Translations under genes and position numbers: made by a program | Source of the DNA: a virus | Virus record (IMG/VR): IMGVR_UViG_3300046167_000393 | Span: 1 to 37,967 of that record | Strand: one strand, 5' to 3' | Length of the DNA: 37,967 nucleotides | The notes under the pieces: model-generated | The model's input: only the letters and a program-made list of their open reading frames with translations | What the model was told of the DNA's origin: nothing | Database searches by the model: none | Shown here: piece after piece, positions 30,355 through 37,597 of the stretch | How the letters are laid out: the number at the start of each line of letters is the position of its first letter | Position numbering within the stretch: position 1 is the stretch's first letter

Positions 30355-31546
30355 AAAGTATCAAGCTTTATTTAACTCTCAAAGTCGTTACTTTGTAATT
30401 ACTGGAGGGAGGGGTTCTGGAAAATCATTTGCTACAAACACATTCTTAGTATTACTTACTTACGAAAAAGGACATAGGATATTATTTACTCGTTATACTA
30501 TGACCTCAGCAGGTATGTCAATTATACCAGAGTTTATAGAGAAGCTTGAGTTAATGGGCGTACTCGATCAGTTCACTGTAAACAAAACAGAGATCATAAA
30601 CAATTTAACAGGCAGTTCAATATACTTTAGTGGTATTAGAACATCAAGCGGAGATCAAACGGCAAAGCTTAAATCTATACAAGGTGTAAGTACATTTGTG
30701 TTAGACGAAGCAGAAGAGCTAACAGATGAGGAAAGTTTTGATAAGATTGATTTTAGTATTAGGTCGAAGCTCGTTAAGAACAGATGTATATTAATTCTAA
30801 ACCCTACAACAAAAGAGAACTGGATATACCAAAGGTTTTTTCAAAATAGAGGAGTGCCAGACGGACATAATGGAACTAAAGAAAACATAACTTATATACA
30901 TACTACATACCAAGATAACTTAGATCACTTGTCTAAATCGTTTGTTAAGCAAATAGATGTAATGAAAGTTAGACGACCAGAGAAGTTTAAACATCAGATT
31001 GAAGGAGGATGGTTAGAATCAGCAGAGGGTGTTATATTTAAGCATTGGAACATAGGTAAATTTAATGATGAGATAGATTCAATATTTGGTATGGACATAG
31101 GATTTTCAGTTGATCCAAGTGTTTTAGTTGAGGTAGCAATAGATAAAGACAGGAAAGTAATTTGGTTAAAAGAACACTACTATAAAAAAGCATTAAGCAC
31201 AACACAAATATATGAATTGAATAGACGTTATGCAGGTGGCAATTTAATTGTAATGGACAATTCCGAGCCACGCCTTTTGTCTTCCATAAAGAATAAAGGA
31301 TTAAATGTAATACCCACCATAAAAAAGAAAGGCAGTATTCTCGCAGGTGTCTCGTTGATGCAGGATCACCAAATAATTATAGATGATAAATCTGTGAATT
31401 TAATTCGTGAATTTAATAACTATACTTGGAAGCTTACAGGTGCAATTCCTATTGATAAATTTAATCATGGTATTGATGCCTCAAGATATGCAATTCAATA
31501 TCTATTAACTAGATCAGTGCCACATGGTAGCTACTTTATTAAATAA
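30332..31546 (+). CDS. terL: Terminase large subunit, 404 aa
   Basis: Packaging motor and nuclease. The ATPase has Walker A GGRGSGKS (residues 25-32) and Walker B FVLDEAEEL (Asp125, Glu126), with motif III LILNPTTKENW. The C-terminal nuclease domain starts FGMDIGFSVDPSVLVE (about residue 249) and has further acidic positions at VMDNSEPRLLSS and DKFNHGIDASRYAIQYL. The length is normal for a siphovirus TerL. The portal gene does not follow it, which is unusual. Confidence 0.9.
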   Translation: MKKLNLNKKYQALFNSQSRYFVITGGRGSGKSFATNTFLVLLTYEKGHRILFTRYTMTSAGMSIIPEFIEKLELMGVLDQFTVNKTEIINNLTGSSIYFSGIRTSSGDQTAKLKSIQGVSTFVLDEAEELTDEESFDKIDFSIRSKLVKNRCILILNPTTKENWIYQRFFQNRGVPDGHNGTKENITYIHTTYQDNLDHLSKSFVKQIDVMKVRRPEKFKHQIEGGWLESAEGVIFKHWNIGKFNDEIDSIFGMDIGFSVDPSVLVEVAIDKDRKVIWLKEHYYKKALSTTQIYELNRRYAGGNLIVMDNSEPRLLSSIKNKGLNVIPTIKKKGSILAGVSLMQDHQIIIDDKSVNLIREFNNYTWKLTGAIPIDKFNHGIDASRYAIQYLLTRSVPHGSYFIK

Positions 31547-31549
31547 AAA

Positions 31550-32047
31550 ATGAAGATAGGAAACGTTTACATATTAGACAAGTACGAACAACAAATTGTT
31601 GAACTAAGTGCATATCAAAGAGATAAAAACAAAAGGGATACAGGTTGGCATGGACATAAAACAGTAAACGAAACTGGAGAATTAGATTTAGATATAGTTG
31701 GGTTTGGTGCTGAGTTTATATTTTGTAGAGAACTAAATCTATACCCTGACTTTAAAATACATAATACGTCTAAAGTAAATGGAACTGACAATTATGATGC
31801 TATATACAAAGGCAAAACTATTGATGTGAAAGTTAATAGAAATCATAAAAATCCTTTGATGATACCTGCCTATGCCAAAACAGATTGTAATTTGTTTGCT
31901 CTGTTTAGTTGCATATACCCTAGATATAGATTTGAAGGGTTTGCCACAAACGAAATGGTTTTTGATAAATCTAAACTGAGAATGACTAGAGTCATGGCTT
32001 ATGTTACTGAAAAAACAGATTTATTAGAGATAACTCAAGTTTTTTAG
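31550..32047 (+). CDS. Putative PD-(D/E)XK nuclease-like protein, 165 aa
   Basis: Glu55 in GFGAEFIFCRELNLYP, Asp83 in NYDAIYKGKTIDVKV, with Asp92 and Lys94 in the same stretch, give the E...D...DxK pattern of PD-(D/E)XK nucleases; the later SCIYPRYRFEGFATNEM is also typical of such phage proteins. It directly follows the large terminase by three bases. It could be a packaging-associated or structure-specific nuclease. The fold assignment is by eye. Confidence 0.6.
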   Translation: MKIGNVYILDKYEQQIVELSAYQRDKNKRDTGWHGHKTVNETGELDLDIVGFGAEFIFCRELNLYPDFKIHNTSKVNGTDNYDAIYKGKTIDVKVNRNHKNPLMIPAYAKTDCNLFALFSCIYPRYRFEGFATNEMVFDKSKLRMTRVMAYVTEKTDLLEITQVF

Positions 32048-32066
32048 CATTTTTTTTTATAATTTA

Positions 32067-32098
32067 TTTGGTCAGGTGGAGATAATTAACTAGATTTG
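32067..32098 (+). promoter_or_regulatory. Strong Bacteroidetes-type promoter
   Basis: TTTG (32067-32070), 20 bases, TAGATTTG (32091-32098): a full match to the -33/-7 consensus, 23 bases before the ATG at 32121. A nine-T run just upstream may help end terminase transcription. It starts the small-gene island. Confidence 0.78.
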
Positions 32099-32120
32099 TG
32101 TATAACTAATAAATAAAACT

Positions 32121-32279
32121 ATGAAAACAATTAAAAACAAACACTACAATTTAAGACAAATATTAATAGAGTACGGTTGCCAAGAATATGGAGATTGTAT
32201 TGTTGACGATATTTGTAATTTATTTAACTACCCTAACACTTTAACTTATTACCATGAAAGCAAAGAAAGAAATTATTAA
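32121..32279 (+). CDS. Small hypothetical protein, 52 aa
   Basis: First gene of the small-gene island behind the 32.07 kb promoter: MKTIKNKHYNLRQILIEYG, with three Cys (Cys20, Cys26, Cys32). No family recognised. It overlaps the next frame by 26 bases. Many genes of this island begin MKT. Confidence 0.5.
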   Translation: MKTIKNKHYNLRQILIEYGCQEYGDCIVDDICNLFNYPNTLTYYHESKERNY

Positions 32280-32376
32280 CAAACACTTTAAACTAAAAAA
32301 CGATTGGATACAAAACAGTAATCAAAATCGTATGTTAGAACTATTAAATAAACAATTTAAAACAAAGAAATCATGA
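32254..32376 (+). CDS. Small basic hypothetical protein, 40 aa
   Basis: MKAKKEIINKHFKLKND, then NRMLELLNKQFKTKKS. Basic and helical. It overlaps the previous gene and shares ATGA with the next one (32373-32376), which argues for translation. Confidence 0.45.
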   Translation: MKAKKEIINKHFKLKNDWIQNSNQNRMLELLNKQFKTKKS

Positions 32377-32570
32377 TAGTAAAATTAGCAGTTCATTATG
32401 AACAAGAAAGAACAGATAAAAAAGACAATAACAATGGTTTGTTACATGGCATATACCATTATGATGTGCCTAAAAAAAATTTAGATACAGACGATATGTT
32501 TAACAATGACATTGTTCATGTTGAATGGTATAAAACAAAATTAGAAAGAAATAAACAATTAAAATTATAA
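32373..32570 (+). CDS. Small hypothetical protein, 65 aa
   Basis: Begins MIVKLAVHYEQERTDKKDNN, with a His/Tyr-rich centre (GLLHGIYHYDVP) and a basic end. Its MIVK start is shared with the protein at 32718. ATGA-coupled upstream. No known family. Confidence 0.55.
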   Translation: MIVKLAVHYEQERTDKKDNNNGLLHGIYHYDVPKKNLDTDDMFNNDIVHVEWYKTKLERNKQLKL

Positions 32571-32574
32571 CATT

Positions 32575-32721
32575 ATGAGTTGGATAGAAAACGAAACCTT
32601 TGATCATTACAGAAAAAGAGTAAATCAAATAGAAAAATCAATTAACCTATTAAGAAGTCATGGCTACACAGTTGTAGATTTAGAAGGCAAAATAGTAGAA
32701 GAAAAAGTAGAACAACAATGA
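32575..32721 (+). CDS. Small hypothetical protein, 48 aa
   Basis: MSWIENETFDHYRKRVNQIE, then LLRSHGYTVVDLEGKIVEE. Helical and charged. Its stop overlaps the next ATG (ATGA, 32718-32721). The C-terminal part (HGYTVVDLEGK) looks like a small strand-turn motif. Function unknown. Confidence 0.52.
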   Translation: MSWIENETFDHYRKRVNQIEKSINLLRSHGYTVVDLEGKIVEEKVEQQ

Positions 32722-32957
32722 TAGTTAAAAACACATATACAATAACAGAAAATATGGGTTGTTATGATCTTGAAATAGATTATGAATACTACCATAAAAC
32801 ACCAACACACTTTGATCCATTAGAAGACAGGTTAGACATCAAAGAGGTACGATTAAACGGAATGGACATAACTAAATTTTATTGGGATTATCTTGATGAG
32901 GATATGTTTATTGATGTTTATGAGTACGCAACAGAAAACAAATACGAAACAACATGA
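32718..32957 (+). CDS. Small acidic hypothetical protein, 79 aa
   Basis: MIVKNTYTITENMGCYDLEI, Tyr- and Asp-rich, beta-like first half and acidic second half (DYLDEDMFIDVYEYA). ATGA-coupled on both sides. Many phage proteins this acidic bind host proteins, but nothing specific can be claimed. Confidence 0.55.
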   Translation: MIVKNTYTITENMGCYDLEIDYEYYHKTPTHFDPLEDRLDIKEVRLNGMDITKFYWDYLDEDMFIDVYEYATENKYETT

Positions 32958-33142
32958 AAACACAATACAAAGAAGTTATTGACTTTTACAATAATTCAAC
33001 ACCCGCACAACATCAATATTTTTTACAATTAATATCTGACAACATAACATTGTTTAATGCTGAAACAGGAGTGTGTTATGAATTTGATGAAGAGTATATA
33101 ATAAGTTTTAATGGCACACAACATCAAATAAATATCAAATGA
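32954..33142 (+). CDS. Small hypothetical protein, 62 aa
   Basis: MKTQYKEVIDFYNNSTPAQH, one Cys, C-terminal strand-rich (EEYIISFNGTQHQINIK). Coupled by ATGA overlaps to both neighbours. No family recognised. Confidence 0.52.
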   Translation: MKTQYKEVIDFYNNSTPAQHQYFLQLISDNITLFNAETGVCYEFDEEYIISFNGTQHQINIK

Positions 33143-33276
33143 GAAAGTGTAACAAATGTTCGGCAATAATAGAACAGAAAGCTAAACAATTATTCTGTTA
33201 TAATTGCAAAGGGTATAAGATGCCTTACGAAACTTATAAATTTTATTCACTAGCAAACCAATTTGAAAACAAATAA
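33139..33276 (+). CDS. Small zinc-ribbon protein, 45 aa
   Basis: Cys4-x2-Cys7 (MRKCNKCSAIIEQK) and Cys20-x2-Cys23 (FCYNCKGYK) give a minimal four-Cys zinc ribbon. Such tiny ribbons bind nucleic acid or contact RNA polymerase or replication proteins. ATGA-coupled to the previous gene. Confidence 0.6.
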   Translation: MRKCNKCSAIIEQKAKQLFCYNCKGYKMPYETYKFYSLANQFENK

Positions 33277-33277
33277 T

Positions 33278-33385
33278 ATGATTGAACACGAACACACAGA
33301 TACAGATGTTGTAGATACTTTGTATTGGGATTTCCCAAAAGTATTTGACAAAATTATAGAACACTTAGATAATCAAAACAAATAA
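33278..33385 (+). CDS. Small acidic protein, 35 aa
   Basis: MIEHEHTDTDVVDTLYWDF, then KVFDKIIEHLDNQNK. Short and acidic, no recognised motif. It fits between two accepted genes with gaps of one and two bases. Confidence 0.42.
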   Translation: MIEHEHTDTDVVDTLYWDFPKVFDKIIEHLDNQNK

Positions 33386-33387
33386 TT

Positions 33388-33585
33388 ATGAGAAAAAAAT
33401 TTATAAACGGAATACTTAATTTAGCAGGAGATGAATTTGAAAGCAGACAAGATTTAATTCAATTAGCGAAAAAAAACAATAATGAATTAAGAGATATGTT
33501 GCTTCACTTTATAGAGAATGAAAGAATGAAAAATTATAAAATAAAAGGATTAAAACATTATTATGAAAGTAAACAGAGTATATAA
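33388..33585 (+). CDS. Small helical protein, 65 aa
   Basis: MRKKFINGILNLAGDEFESR, then IQLAKKNNNELRDMLLHFI and a basic tail. Helical, charged, no Cys. It overlaps the next gene by 23 bases. Unknown. Confidence 0.5.
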   Translation: MRKKFINGILNLAGDEFESRQDLIQLAKKNNNELRDMLLHFIENERMKNYKIKGLKHYYESKQSI

Positions 33586-33760
33586 AACAGTACGCCCAAT
33601 GAAAAAGTTTGGCAATTTAATAAAGGATTTATTTATGCCTAAACAATCTAATCACTTTTGGATTAGAGTAAAAGAAATCGCAGAAACTAAAGAGGAAAAA
33701 GAAGAGCAAATTTATGCCATAATAGAATTATTAAATAATAGAATAGATATAAAACTATGA
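33563..33760 (+). CDS. Small basic protein, 65 aa
   Basis: MKVNRVYKTVRPMKKFGNLI, then a helical region (KEEKEEQIYAIIELLNNRID). Basic N-terminal half. ATGA overlap with the following gene (33757-33760). Unknown. Confidence 0.5.
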   Translation: MKVNRVYKTVRPMKKFGNLIKDLFMPKQSNHFWIRVKEIAETKEEKEEQIYAIIELLNNRIDIKL

Positions 33761-33945
33761 GTAATTTAAAAGCACACTTACAACAGGATTTACTTGAAGC
33801 ACATGAGTGTTTTTACAATGTAAATAGAAATATAAATAACTATGTTGTAGATAATCAATACAACAACGAATTTAAAAGAAACCTAGAGAAGCTAGACAAT
33901 TTCTTTACTTATTGGAACTATCACGCTAAAAACTTAAATAAATAA
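33757..33945 (+). CDS. Small helical protein, 62 aa
   Basis: MSNLKAHLQQDLLEAHECFY, Asn/Tyr-rich, helical with a single Cys; the end is YWNYHAKNLNK. ATGA-coupled to the previous gene. No family recognised. Confidence 0.5.
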   Translation: MSNLKAHLQQDLLEAHECFYNVNRNINNYVVDNQYNNEFKRNLEKLDNFFTYWNYHAKNLNK

Positions 33946-33947
33946 AT

Positions 33948-34118
33948 ATGACACACTTAGAAGATTTAAACCGAATTGAAATCAGACACCTTAGAGATAT
34001 GAATCAAATATTAAAATCTGAGATCATGAAGCTAAAGAATGTGAATCGAACACTACAAGCCACTGTTGAATTATATCTACAACAACAAGAACAAGAATAT
34101 AAAGAAAGCAAAGTTTGA
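33948..34118 (+). CDS. Small coiled-coil protein, 56 aa
   Basis: MTHLEDLNRIEIRHLRDMNQ followed by a heptad pattern and a Gln-rich end (LYLQQQEQEYKESKV). Probably a short dimeric coiled coil. Its stop overlaps the TTG start of the next frame. Confidence 0.5.
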   Translation: MTHLEDLNRIEIRHLRDMNQILKSEIMKLKNVNRTLQATVELYLQQQEQEYKESKV

Positions 34119-34258
34119 GAACGTTAACGTTTGAAATAAAAGAAGTAGGACAAGAGCCATACCAAAAGCAATTCAATACTGATAGGTCAATTCAATGGAC
34201 AGTTCAACAATATTCAAGGCACAGAGCAATTCAATACATGAATTTAATACAGGAATAA
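34115..34258 (+). CDS. Small protein overlapping the box cluster, 47 aa (TTG start)
   Basis: An open frame from TTG 34115, overlapping the previous stop (TTGA): MRTLTFEIKEVGQEPYQKQF, then NTDRSIQWTVQQYSRHRAIQ and a short end MNLIQE. It reads like a real protein segment. It contains four AATTYAATA-type boxes, read in different frames (CAA-TTC-AAT, ATT-CAA-TGG, ATT-CAA-TAC, AAT-TTA-ATA), so the DNA motif is not explained by the protein sequence. Confidence 0.45.
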   Translation: MRTLTFEIKEVGQEPYQKQFNTDRSIQWTVQQYSRHRAIQYMNLIQE

Positions 34259-34308
34259 ATTTAATACCTTTGAATTCAATATAAATTCAATATACATAAA
34301 TTTAATAC
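34170..34308. repeat. Cluster of eight AATTYAATA boxes
   Basis: Boxes at 34170-34179, 34189-34198 (ending in GG), 34228-34237, 34241-34250, 34258-34267, 34273-34282, 34284-34293 and 34299-34308. Three of the last four read AATTCAATAT or AATTTAATAC with a preceding A or TG. A -7-like TACCTTTG (34265-34272) is wedged between two boxes, as at 23.5 kb. Likely a multi-site operator or origin element at the end of the first half of the small-gene island. Confidence 0.68.
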
Positions 34309-34326
34309 GTTTTGTTTGTTTGTTTG

Positions 34327-34355
34327 CCCTCCTGCATTTTGTAGGGGGGTTTTTT
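34327..34355 (+). terminator. Intrinsic terminator
   Basis: CCCTCCTGC (34327-34335) pairs with GTAGGGGGG (34341-34349), with two G-U pairs and one T-T mismatch, followed by six T's. Confidence 0.82.
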
Positions 34356-34466
34356 GTTGGATAACTTGCAAAGCTAAAAACAATAAAAGCAAGAAAGCAA
34401 ACTAATGTTCTTATTTAGAATTAATATAAATTAATAGTTATTAACGCACTTTGTGAATTATTTATA

Positions 34467-34474
34467 TATATTTG
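34467..34474 (+). promoter_or_regulatory. Bacteroidetes-type -7 element
   Basis: TATATTTG matches TAnnTTTG. A TTTG at 34450-34453 is only 13 bases upstream, too close for a normal -33. It restarts transcription after the terminator. The stretch 34356-34466 holds no gene I can support. Confidence 0.45.
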
Positions 34475-34496
34475 TGTAAACATTAAAACAAACAAT

Positions 34497-34589
34497 ATGA
34501 ATATTTGGAAAAACATTAAGGGAAATTATGGTAAATTTTTTATTGCAGAATTACATAATATATTAACTAATATTGTGAATAATTATTAA
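34497..34589 (+). CDS. Very small protein, 30 aa
   Basis: MNIWKNIKGNYGKFFIAELH, ending LTNIVNNY, directly behind the 34.47 kb promoter element. It shares the leader AACAATATGA with the next gene. Too short for a family; may be a leader peptide. Confidence 0.35.
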   Translation: MNIWKNIKGNYGKFFIAELHNILTNIVNNY

Positions 34590-34606
34590 CTAAATAAATA
34601 AACAAT

Positions 34607-34717
34607 ATGAAAACAATTCACAAACTTTTTATCGATGCCTTAGTAATAATTTCTTTTATTACGTTCGCCTTTGTTATGGTGGCATCTCTTATAATTTTAA
34701 CTAAACTATTTATATAA
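34607..34717 (+). CDS. Single-pass membrane peptide, 36 aa
   Basis: MKTIHKLFIDALVIISF followed by a hydrophobic run to the end (TFAFVMVASLIILTKLFI). One or two membrane passes. Its stop overlaps the next ATG (TAATG). The gene after it also has a membrane segment, so they may work together at the host membrane. Confidence 0.5.
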   Translation: MKTIHKLFIDALVIISFITFAFVMVASLIILTKLFI

Positions 34718-34902
34718 TGAAAACAAAAAGAATTAACGAATTAAACAACCTTTATGCAGTGCCAAAGGGCAAAGTATATAAAGTAAAAAGAAACGCCCCA
34801 AAAAGCATCTTAAAACGCTTTATTTTAAGTGATTTGTTTATTAAAGTATTTGTTTATACAAGTGCTTTTATTTTAACCCTTTTATTAACCCTAGAAATAT
34901 AA
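34717..34902 (+). CDS. Small C-terminal membrane-anchored protein, 61 aa
   Basis: A basic N-terminal half (MKTKRINELNNLYAVPKGKV, then KVKRNAPKSILKR) and a C-terminal hydrophobic segment (FVYTSAFILTLLLTLEI). Probably a tail-anchored membrane protein. Coupled to the upstream membrane peptide. Confidence 0.55.
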   Translation: MKTKRINELNNLYAVPKGKVYKVKRNAPKSILKRFILSDLFIKVFVYTSAFILTLLLTLEI

Positions 34903-34906
34903 AACA

Positions 34907-35212
34907 ATGAAAACAAAAGAACAGACAAAACAAATTCACGAAATTAAAAATTATAGAAAATTTAATATTTCAGTTTTACACCCTACTAACAACATAGGAA
35001 CAAGAGTAAAAATAACCGAACCAAAAAGATATAACACAGACAAAACAAGAAAAGTAATTTTATCTTATGATTATGAAATTGGGGACATTGCCCAGCAAGG
35101 TTTGAATTATTTAATAGAAAAAGGTTTTAAACCTGTTGCTAGATGTTCAGAATATAAATATTATACTATTCTCTGCGATAGTTGGGGAAATGATTTTATT
35201 GAATTAAATTAA
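34907..35212 (+). CDS. Hypothetical protein, 101 aa
   Basis: The largest gene of this part of the island: MKTKEQTKQIHEIKNYRKFN, then ISVLHPTNNIGTRVKITEPK and a C-terminal QQGLNYLIEKGFKPVARCSE. Mixed alpha/beta, two Cys. No family recognised. Confidence 0.58.
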   Translation: MKTKEQTKQIHEIKNYRKFNISVLHPTNNIGTRVKITEPKRYNTDKTRKVILSYDYEIGDIAQQGLNYLIEKGFKPVARCSEYKYYTILCDSWGNDFIELN

Positions 35213-35216
35213 GATT

Positions 35217-35342
35217 ATGAATTTATATTATAACAACTTAAAACAATTACAAAAAATATACAATACTACTTGCAACGCTTACGAGTGGAAAATTAACATG
35301 CTAGAAAAAGAAATAAAAGAACTTAAAAACAAAATAAAATAA
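35217..35342 (+). CDS. Small coiled-coil-like protein, 41 aa
   Basis: MNLYYNNLKQLQKIYNTTCN, then a Lys/Glu helix (MLEKEIKELKNKIK). Probably one short amphipathic helix. Intergenic gaps are four and five bases. Confidence 0.45.
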   Translation: MNLYYNNLKQLQKIYNTTCNAYEWKINMLEKEIKELKNKIK

Positions 35343-35347
35343 ACATT

Positions 35348-35512
35348 ATGAAAACATTTAAAACATTTAACGAAGCAATAGAACATATTAAATTAAAATG
35401 TGCTTATTTAGAAATAGATTCTAAAATATTTATACAATATCTTAAAAAAAATAGTGTTGTTAAATTAGATGGCACCTTTTATTTTATAGATGAATATAAC
35501 TTATTAAACTAA
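35348..35512 (+). CDS. Small hypothetical protein, 54 aa
   Basis: MKTFKTFNEAIEHIKLKCAY, then LEIDSKIFIQYLKKNSVVKL and a short strand-rich end. Resembles a tiny alpha/beta fold. Unknown. Confidence 0.48.
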   Translation: MKTFKTFNEAIEHIKLKCAYLEIDSKIFIQYLKKNSVVKLDGTFYFIDEYNLLN

Positions 35513-35516
35513 CATT

Positions 35517-35768
35517 ATGCACCGACTAGAAAAAAACATACTGCACCATGCAAATAAAAGAAGAGAACAAAGAAACTTAAATTGTTTATGTTGTAACGAA
35601 CCAATGATTAAGATAGGCACTAAAGTCAAGATAGTAGATAATTTTGAAGAGCACCCAAACTATAAACTAAATACTATCTTACAAATAATAGAACATGATG
35701 AAGATGGATATTACATTTTAAATAATGGTTCTTGTTGTTCAGAGGGCGAAATTGAAACAATAAATTAA
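35517..35768 (+). CDS. Small Cys-containing protein, 83 aa
   Basis: A basic start (MHRLEKNILHHANKRREQRN), then LNCLCCNEPMIKIGTKVKIV and a C-terminal pair (GSCCSEGE). CLCC and CC could bind zinc. The middle (KIGTKVKIVDNFEEHPNYK) looks like a small beta barrel. No family assigned. Confidence 0.55.
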   Translation: MHRLEKNILHHANKRREQRNLNCLCCNEPMIKIGTKVKIVDNFEEHPNYKLNTILQIIEHDEDGYYILNNGSCCSEGEIETIN

Positions 35769-35779
35769 ATTATATTAAT

Positions 35780-35941
35780 ATGAAAACAGAACAAAGAAAG
35801 TATTTTATAAATGATGTTATTAACGCAGGATATAATATTGAGCCGTTAACCTGTTTAAATTGTAACAGTCAAGAAGTAACATTTAACCAACATTTAAATG
35901 ATGCTTACTGTTCAGAATGCGGAACATGGCAAACTGAATAA
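35780..35941 (+). CDS. Small zinc-ribbon protein, 53 aa
   Basis: Cys25-x2-Cys28 (LTCLNCNSQE) and Cys44-x2-Cys47 (YCSECGTWQTE) form a zinc ribbon. It is the second such protein of the island (the first is at 33139) and the last gene before the terminator. Confidence 0.6.
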   Translation: MKTEQRKYFINDVINAGYNIEPLTCLNCNSQEVTFNQHLNDAYCSECGTWQTE

Positions 35942-35982
35942 ATTAAATTATATTAATCTTTTATCGCCTTTTATTAAAAATT

Positions 35983-36007
35983 AACCTCCTTTTCAGGGGG
36001 TTTTTTT
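35983..36007 (+). terminator. Intrinsic terminator at the end of the small-gene island
   Basis: AACCTCCT (35983-35990) pairs with AGGGGGTT (35995-36002) around TTTC, and seven T's in all (36001-36007) follow. The stretch 36008-36364 (equivalent to 1-288) holds no supported gene. Confidence 0.82.
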
Positions 36008-36364
36008 ATTCCTCACATTTTGTTAGATTCCTGACATTTAGTTAATTATGATTAATTAAATATTGAAAATATATATTTCTTTTCTTAATCAGCTCTACAA
36101 AGCCATATTTAGCTATCTAACGTTAGATTTAACACACTTTAATTGCATAGTGGTATATTCATATACCTTGATCAATTTAAATGCATTAGAACGCTTTAAA
36201 ATGATTATTATTTATTTTATATCTTATTTTTATGTAATATTTAGACACTCTACCTGTTTTGCACCCGTGTGGTGTAAGGAACTAACTTTCTCTACACTTC
36301 ATACTTTCCATCTGACACTTGTATATCCTTTATGAATTCAATACCTTTATAAATCTAATACCTT

Positions 36365-36610
36365 ATGGCACGCAAAAAAAACAAACTTGTAACTTACGAT
36401 GAGAATTATCTTAGGCACATATCCTTTTGCATAGACAACAACATAAAGATATATGCCGTGCCAAAGAATCAACGAGAATATTATGTTGAAGTAAATGATA
36501 ATGGTAAAATAGTTCGTTCACCAGAACCTTATGGATTAAAACAATGGAGTGATAAGATCATAGAGCTATATACATTCTACTACTACAAACATAACCCAAC
36601 CGACAAATAG
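36365..36610 (+). CDS. Hypothetical phage protein, 81 aa (second copy)
   Basis: Same protein as at 289-534 with only silent base changes. It is the same gene read again across the genome end, not a duplicated gene. Confidence 0.75.
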   Translation: MARKKNKLVTYDENYLRHISFCIDNNIKIYAVPKNQREYYVEVNDNGKIVRSPEPYGLKQWSDKIIELYTFYYYKHNPTDK

Positions 36611-36813
36611 TCAGATAATTTATATTATATATATATTACATAGTGTATTATATTACATAATGTATTATATTGCATAGTGTATTATATTACATAGTGTATT
36701 ATATACATAGTGTAATACATAATGTATATATACATATATATTACATATATATCTGACATATATTCAGTTGGAATAAGTAAAGTACAAAAACAATCTAAAT
36801 TATTATTTATTAT

Positions 36814-37530
36814 ATGGCACTAAAACAAATTGAACTAGAAGTACCAACAACTCTATCTGACATTAAACTTTGGCAATACCAAAAGTATATGAAAATCTTA
36901 GAGCAAAATAAAATAGAAGATGCCGAAGATCAAGATCAGGTAATGGATTTCTTAAACATGAAACTTGTTGAGATATTTTGTAACGTATCTCTTATTGATG
37001 TAAGCAAGATACCGTTAAACGAATACAATAAAATACTAGAAATATTAAATAAGGCATTTCAAGAAAAACCTAAGCTTGTGCAAAGATTTGACTTGCTTGA
37101 TGTTGATATGGGATTTATACCCAAACTTGACGACATCACACTTGGCGAATATGTAGATATTGAATCAAACATTTCTGATTGGCAAAAAATGCACAAAGCT
37201 ATGGCTGTATTGTATCGTCCAGTTAATTTTAAAGTTAAAGATAAGTATGGAATTGCACCGTACAAGGTTAATGAAGAAACGCAAGAGCTAATGAAAGAAA
37301 TGCCATTAGATGTTGCAATGAGTTCGATGGTTTTTTTTTACGATTTAGGGAAGGAGTTGCTGGGAGCTATACCGAAATATTTGGAGGCGAATTTGAAGAA
37401 AGAGGGTATGCAGACGCTAGACAAGCATTTGGAAAAAAATGGGGGTGGTATCAATCAATTTATGCACTCGCTAAAGGAGATGTCAGAAACTTCAATGCAG
37501 TTACCGAACTTCCACTCTACCAATGTTTAA
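36814..37530 (+). CDS. Putative tail assembly chaperone, second copy
   Basis: Same protein as at 738-1454 with two silent changes. The A-run used for the proposed -1 shift (37433-37439) and the extension frame to 37601 are preserved. The only coding change in the extension is Arg to Lys in its last residue. Confidence 0.6.
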   Translation: MALKQIELEVPTTLSDIKLWQYQKYMKILEQNKIEDAEDQDQVMDFLNMKLVEIFCNVSLIDVSKIPLNEYNKILEILNKAFQEKPKLVQRFDLLDVDMGFIPKLDDITLGEYVDIESNISDWQKMHKAMAVLYRPVNFKVKDKYGIAPYKVNEETQELMKEMPLDVAMSSMVFFYDLGKELLGAIPKYLEANLKKEGMQTLDKHLEKNGGGINQFMHSLKEMSETSMQLPNFHSTNV

Positions 37531-37597
37531 ATTACTTAGCATTTGAAAAAGAGAAAATAGATATAGAACAACAAGAAATAAAAAAAGCATATAAAAA

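Noticed and set aside
1-36076. tRNA genes
   Set aside because: I looked in the intergenic stretches for a cloverleaf with an acceptor stem and TTC-loop pattern and found none. The gaps are short and AT-rich. A tRNA scan would be decisive.
1-36076. Integrase or att site indicating a prophage
   Set aside because: No tyrosine or serine recombinase motif or lysogeny repressor with a clear operator-promoter pair is visible, and the long terminal repeat is explained by circular assembly, not by att sites.
36063-36335. 90-codon open frame across the non-coding start of the repeat
   Set aside because: It spans the most variable non-coding part. The first copy (from position 1) has a TAA at 33-35 and many differences in the same frame. 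It looks like a chance frame in AT-rich DNA.
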